DNA of 14,593 bases. Origin: Microcaldota archaeon (GTDB lineage: Archaea > Micrarchaeota > Micrarchaeia > Micrarchaeales > Micrarchaeaceae). How positions within the stretch are numbered: position 1 is the stretch's first letter; every line of letters starts with the position of its first letter. A program made the position numbers and the translations under genes. The stretch is from contig JAJYVI010000014.1 in NCBI GenBank assembly GCA_021792115.1, forward strand, positions 1 through 14,593, read 5' to 3'. Of the stretch, positions 12,446-14,593 are shown one piece after another. The notes under the pieces were generated by a model. The model did no database searches. It was not told the origin of the DNA and worked only from the letters and a program-made list of their open reading frames with translations.

Positions 12446-14362
12446 ATGTCTGGCATTTATTTTTATGAGCTAGCAAAGGATAATCTTTCTAATTTGATCT
12501 TGGAACAAGCAGCAGCCAAATATAATCTTACTAATGATGATATAAAGAACTCTGTTAATTTTTCAAAATTTGCAGATCTCTCCTGTTCTGTTGCATTCAA
12601 AATAGCAGAAAAGCAGAAGGGCATTAATCCTAACCAAGTTGCTATTGAGTTGAAAAAAAAGATTGATGACAGAAAACCTGATTTTATTGAACGCATAGAG
12701 GCTAAAGGAGGGTTCATTAACTTTTATTTTAATAGAGGATATATTTCAAGAGCATTCACGCTTGCAGTAGCCGAAAACATAACAAGCAATTCAGGATTCC
12801 AGAAATTTCTGCAATTTGAAAAAAAGAAAGAAAAAGTTATTATAGAATACCCAAGCGTAAATCCGAATAAGCCTTGGCATTTAGGTCATCTGAGAAATGC
12901 CTTACTTGGCGACGCAATAGCAAACCTATTCCAGTTGTATGGGTTTGCTGTAGAGAGGCAGGACTATATAGATGACTTAGGCCTGCAGATGGTTGAAAGC
13001 GTGTGGGGCTATCTGCATTTAAATGACAAGGTTGACAAGAAATTTGACCAGTGGCTTGGTGAAGAATATGTACAGGTTAATAAACATATAGAAGCTAATG
13101 ATATAAAGCAAGAGCTTGATGAGCTATCTGCGCTTATTGAACAGGATGGAACATATGAATCAGACCTGGCAAGAAAAATTGCACTGCAGTGTCTTACTGC
13201 GCAATATGAAACTGCTTTTTCTTACAATATATATCATGATGTACTTATATGGGAAAGTGATATTGTGCGGTCACATTTGCTTGAAAAGAGCATGGACATC
13301 CTCCAAGCAGGAGGCTTCATACAAAAACCAACTCAAGGAAAATATGCAAACTGCACGATTATAGATTTTAATAGCCTGACTGATATTCCAGAAGAAATAA
13401 AGTCAATGGAAGAAAAGGCAAAGGTATTAATAAGGAGCAACGGTGCGCCAACATACCTTGCAAAGGACATTGCATTCCATATGTGGAAGTTTGGCATTTT
13501 GAAAAGTATATTTAAATATAAACAGCTAATGATGCAGCCAAACAACAGGCCCCTTTTTACATCTGAGTCAATATACTCTGAGAGCAATGTTGAATTAAAT
13601 TTTGGCAATGCGAATAAAGCTATAAACATAATTGACTCTCGCCAATCTTATCTTCAGACTTTAATAAAAGTGGCATTCAATGCAATAGGCAAACCTGAAC
13701 TTGCATCTAATCTTAAACATCTTTCATATGGTGAGGTAGTGCTTGAAGCTACAGTGCTATCTGGAAGAAAAGGAACGTGGATAGGGTATACCGCAGATCT
13801 GCTTCTTGAGCAGGCAGAGCAGAAAGCACGCAGCTTGATAAAGTCAAAGTTTGAGCTTAGCAAGGATGAATATGACATAATTTCAAAATCTATTGCTATT
13901 TCAGCGATAAAGTTTGAATTCCTTAAACAATCTCCTGAAAAGAAAATAATATTTTCATGGGATAATGCTCTCAATTTTAATGCTAATTCAGGCCCGTATG
14001 CACAATATACATATGCAAGAGCGTCAAGAATAATAGAAAAATCCACATCAAAGCGCATTGATGAAACCAAGGCTAATTTTTCATATAATATTACAGACTA
14101 TGAATTTGATTTGATAAAAGAAATGTTAAAGATAAGAGGTGTCATAGAGAAATCTGTGCTTGAGTATAGGCCCAGTATTGCAGTGCTGTATATAAATGAG
14201 CTTTGTGTACTATTTACAAGATTTTATGAGAATATCCGCATATTAGATAGTGATGCAAATGAAATCGAGTACAGCTCAAGGCTTGCCCTTGTAATTTCAT
14301 TTAAATATTGCATGGATTTGTTGTTTAGCATAATAAGTCTTGCGCCTCTTAATAAAATGTGA
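12446..14362 (+). CDS. argS: Arginyl-tRNA synthetase
   Basis: Class Ia synthetase that charges tRNA-Arg with arginine, using ATP. Its 638 residues match archaeal ArgRS. Domains in order: N-terminal Add-1 tRNA-binding domain (about 10-97, ending AKGGFINFYFN); the catalytic Rossmann domain with the HIGH motif as HLGH (145-148) inside SVNPNKPWHLGHLRNALLGD; YIDDLGLQ (174-181); APTYLAKDIAFHMWKFG (334-350); a KMSKS-equivalent loop VLSGRKGTW (437-445); and the DALR anticodon-binding domain (about 515-638) starting SGPYAQYTYARASRI and ending at the typical C-terminal Met. The start is ATG 12446; the upstream ATG at 12436 meets TGA at once. Canonical KMSKS is commonly modified in ArgRS, so the SGRKG form is not alarming. 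Confidence 0.97.
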   Translation: MSGIYFYELAKDNLSNLILEQAAAKYNLTNDDIKNSVNFSKFADLSCSVAFKIAEKQKGINPNQVAIELKKKIDDRKPDFIERIEAKGGFINFYFNRGYISRAFTLAVAENITSNSGFQKFLQFEKKKEKVIIEYPSVNPNKPWHLGHLRNALLGDAIANLFQLYGFAVERQDYIDDLGLQMVESVWGYLHLNDKVDKKFDQWLGEEYVQVNKHIEANDIKQELDELSALIEQDGTYESDLARKIALQCLTAQYETAFSYNIYHDVLIWESDIVRSHLLEKSMDILQAGGFIQKPTQGKYANCTIIDFNSLTDIPEEIKSMEEKAKVLIRSNGAPTYLAKDIAFHMWKFGILKSIFKYKQLMMQPNNRPLFTSESIYSESNVELNFGNANKAINIIDSRQSYLQTLIKVAFNAIGKPELASNLKHLSYGEVVLEATVLSGRKGTWIGYTADLLLEQAEQKARSLIKSKFELSKDEYDIISKSIAISAIKFEFLKQSPEKKIIFSWDNALNFNANSGPYAQYTYARASRIIEKSTSKRIDETKANFSYNITDYEFDLIKEMLKIRGVIEKSVLEYRPSIAVLYINELCVLFTRFYENIRILDSDANEIEYSSRLALVISFKYCMDLLFSIISLAPLNKM

Positions 14363-14387
14363 CAGTAGCAAGTACAGTAACAAAATT

Positions 14388-14407
14388 ACTTATTTTTTCT
14401 ACTTTTT
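14388..14407 (+). terminator. T-rich terminator of argS
   Basis: ACTTATTTTTTCTACTTTTT lies about 25 bases after the argS stop, with two oligo-T runs typical of archaeal termination. Confidence 0.55.
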
Positions 14408-14488
14408 AAAACTTATTAGCACTAAAATATAAAATAAAAATCATTGCAACAGCAGTTCCAATCTGATATAAAATCTTAAAAGAAAGAG

Positions 14489-14511
14489 GCGCATGTAATA
14501 TACACATGCGC
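14489..14511. repeat. GC-rich 8-bp hairpin
   Basis: GCGCATGT (14489-14496) pairs exactly with ACATGCGC (14504-14511) around a 7-base loop, in otherwise AT-rich DNA. A G-rich stretch follows (GAGGGTTGGGTTG). It may belong to a small RNA or be a structure of the next transcription unit; strand and role are unknown. Confidence 0.5.
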
Positions 14512-14553
14512 TGAGGGTTGGGTTGTTGATGATATAAAGTATTAGAAAGAAAA

Positions 14554-14563
14554 TATTTAAATA
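14554..14563 (+). promoter_or_regulatory. Strong TATA box near the right edge
   Basis: TATTTAAATA preceded by purine-rich GAAAGAAAA (BRE-like) is the cleanest archaeal core promoter in the window. Transcription would begin about 25 bases later, near 14582, i.e. at the last bases of the window, so the gene it serves lies outside. Confidence 0.55.
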
Positions 14564-14593
14564 CCTTTCGATTAATTCTCCTGCCCAGACTGC

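Noticed and set aside
14511..14532. C/D box guide RNA suggested by CTGA followed by TGATGA
   Set aside because: Only the inner D'/C'-like pair is present; no matching C box upstream or D box downstream at usual distances was found.

Overview
The window looks like the chromosome of an AT-rich archaeon. The evidence is the archaeal forms of the ribosomal proteins in the archaeal S10-cluster order (L3, L4, L23, L2, S19, L22, S3), a one-domain archaeal histone, L15e, Brix-like and Pcc1-like genes, a class III (type IV pilin-like) signal peptide, and TATA/BRE-like promoters. The signal peptide form KAQSAMEYLMTYGWAIL followed by Ig-like repeats, and the shortened or altered ribosome-biogenesis proteins, suggest a DPANN lineage such as Micrarchaeota/Parvarchaeota (ARMAN-type). 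That lineage is an inference.

Layout. 1-269 is AT-rich upstream DNA. 270-1361 (+) is a compact run of L15e, a short Brix-like protein and a Pcc1-like KEOPS subunit, with overlapping genes. 1362-1729 is a gene-free stretch with a TATA-like box and a long inverted repeat in front of L3. 1730-6430 (+) is the ribosomal cluster L3-L4-L23-L2-S19-L22-S3, which stops after S3 at a T-rich terminator; L29 does not follow. 6538-7110 (+) and 7331-7969 (-) are two convergent unrecognised genes, one a single-pass membrane coiled-coil protein and one an all-helical protein.

8048-9301 is a complete but inactivated insertion sequence. It has 12-bp terminal inverted repeats (11/12 identical), a perfect 9-bp target duplication GGATTTTAG, and a minus-strand DDE transposase broken by one frameshift and two stops. 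It sits in the short divergent promoter region between the helical orphan and a large surface-protein gene. That gene (9371-11578, +) joins a pilin-type signal/anchor, two Ig-like domains and a seven-bladed YVTN beta-propeller. An archaeal histone (+), a BofA-like membrane protein (-) and arginyl-tRNA synthetase (+) follow. The window ends with a GC-rich hairpin and a strong TATA box that probably serves a transcription unit starting at the right edge.

How it fits together: most of the window is translation machinery (ribosomal proteins, ribosome assembly, tRNA modification, tRNA charging) plus chromatin. The accessory part is the envelope-related block at about 6.5-11.6 kb, where the unrecognised genes, the IS and the mosaic surface protein cluster. 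No CRISPR array, rRNA or complete tRNA gene was seen.
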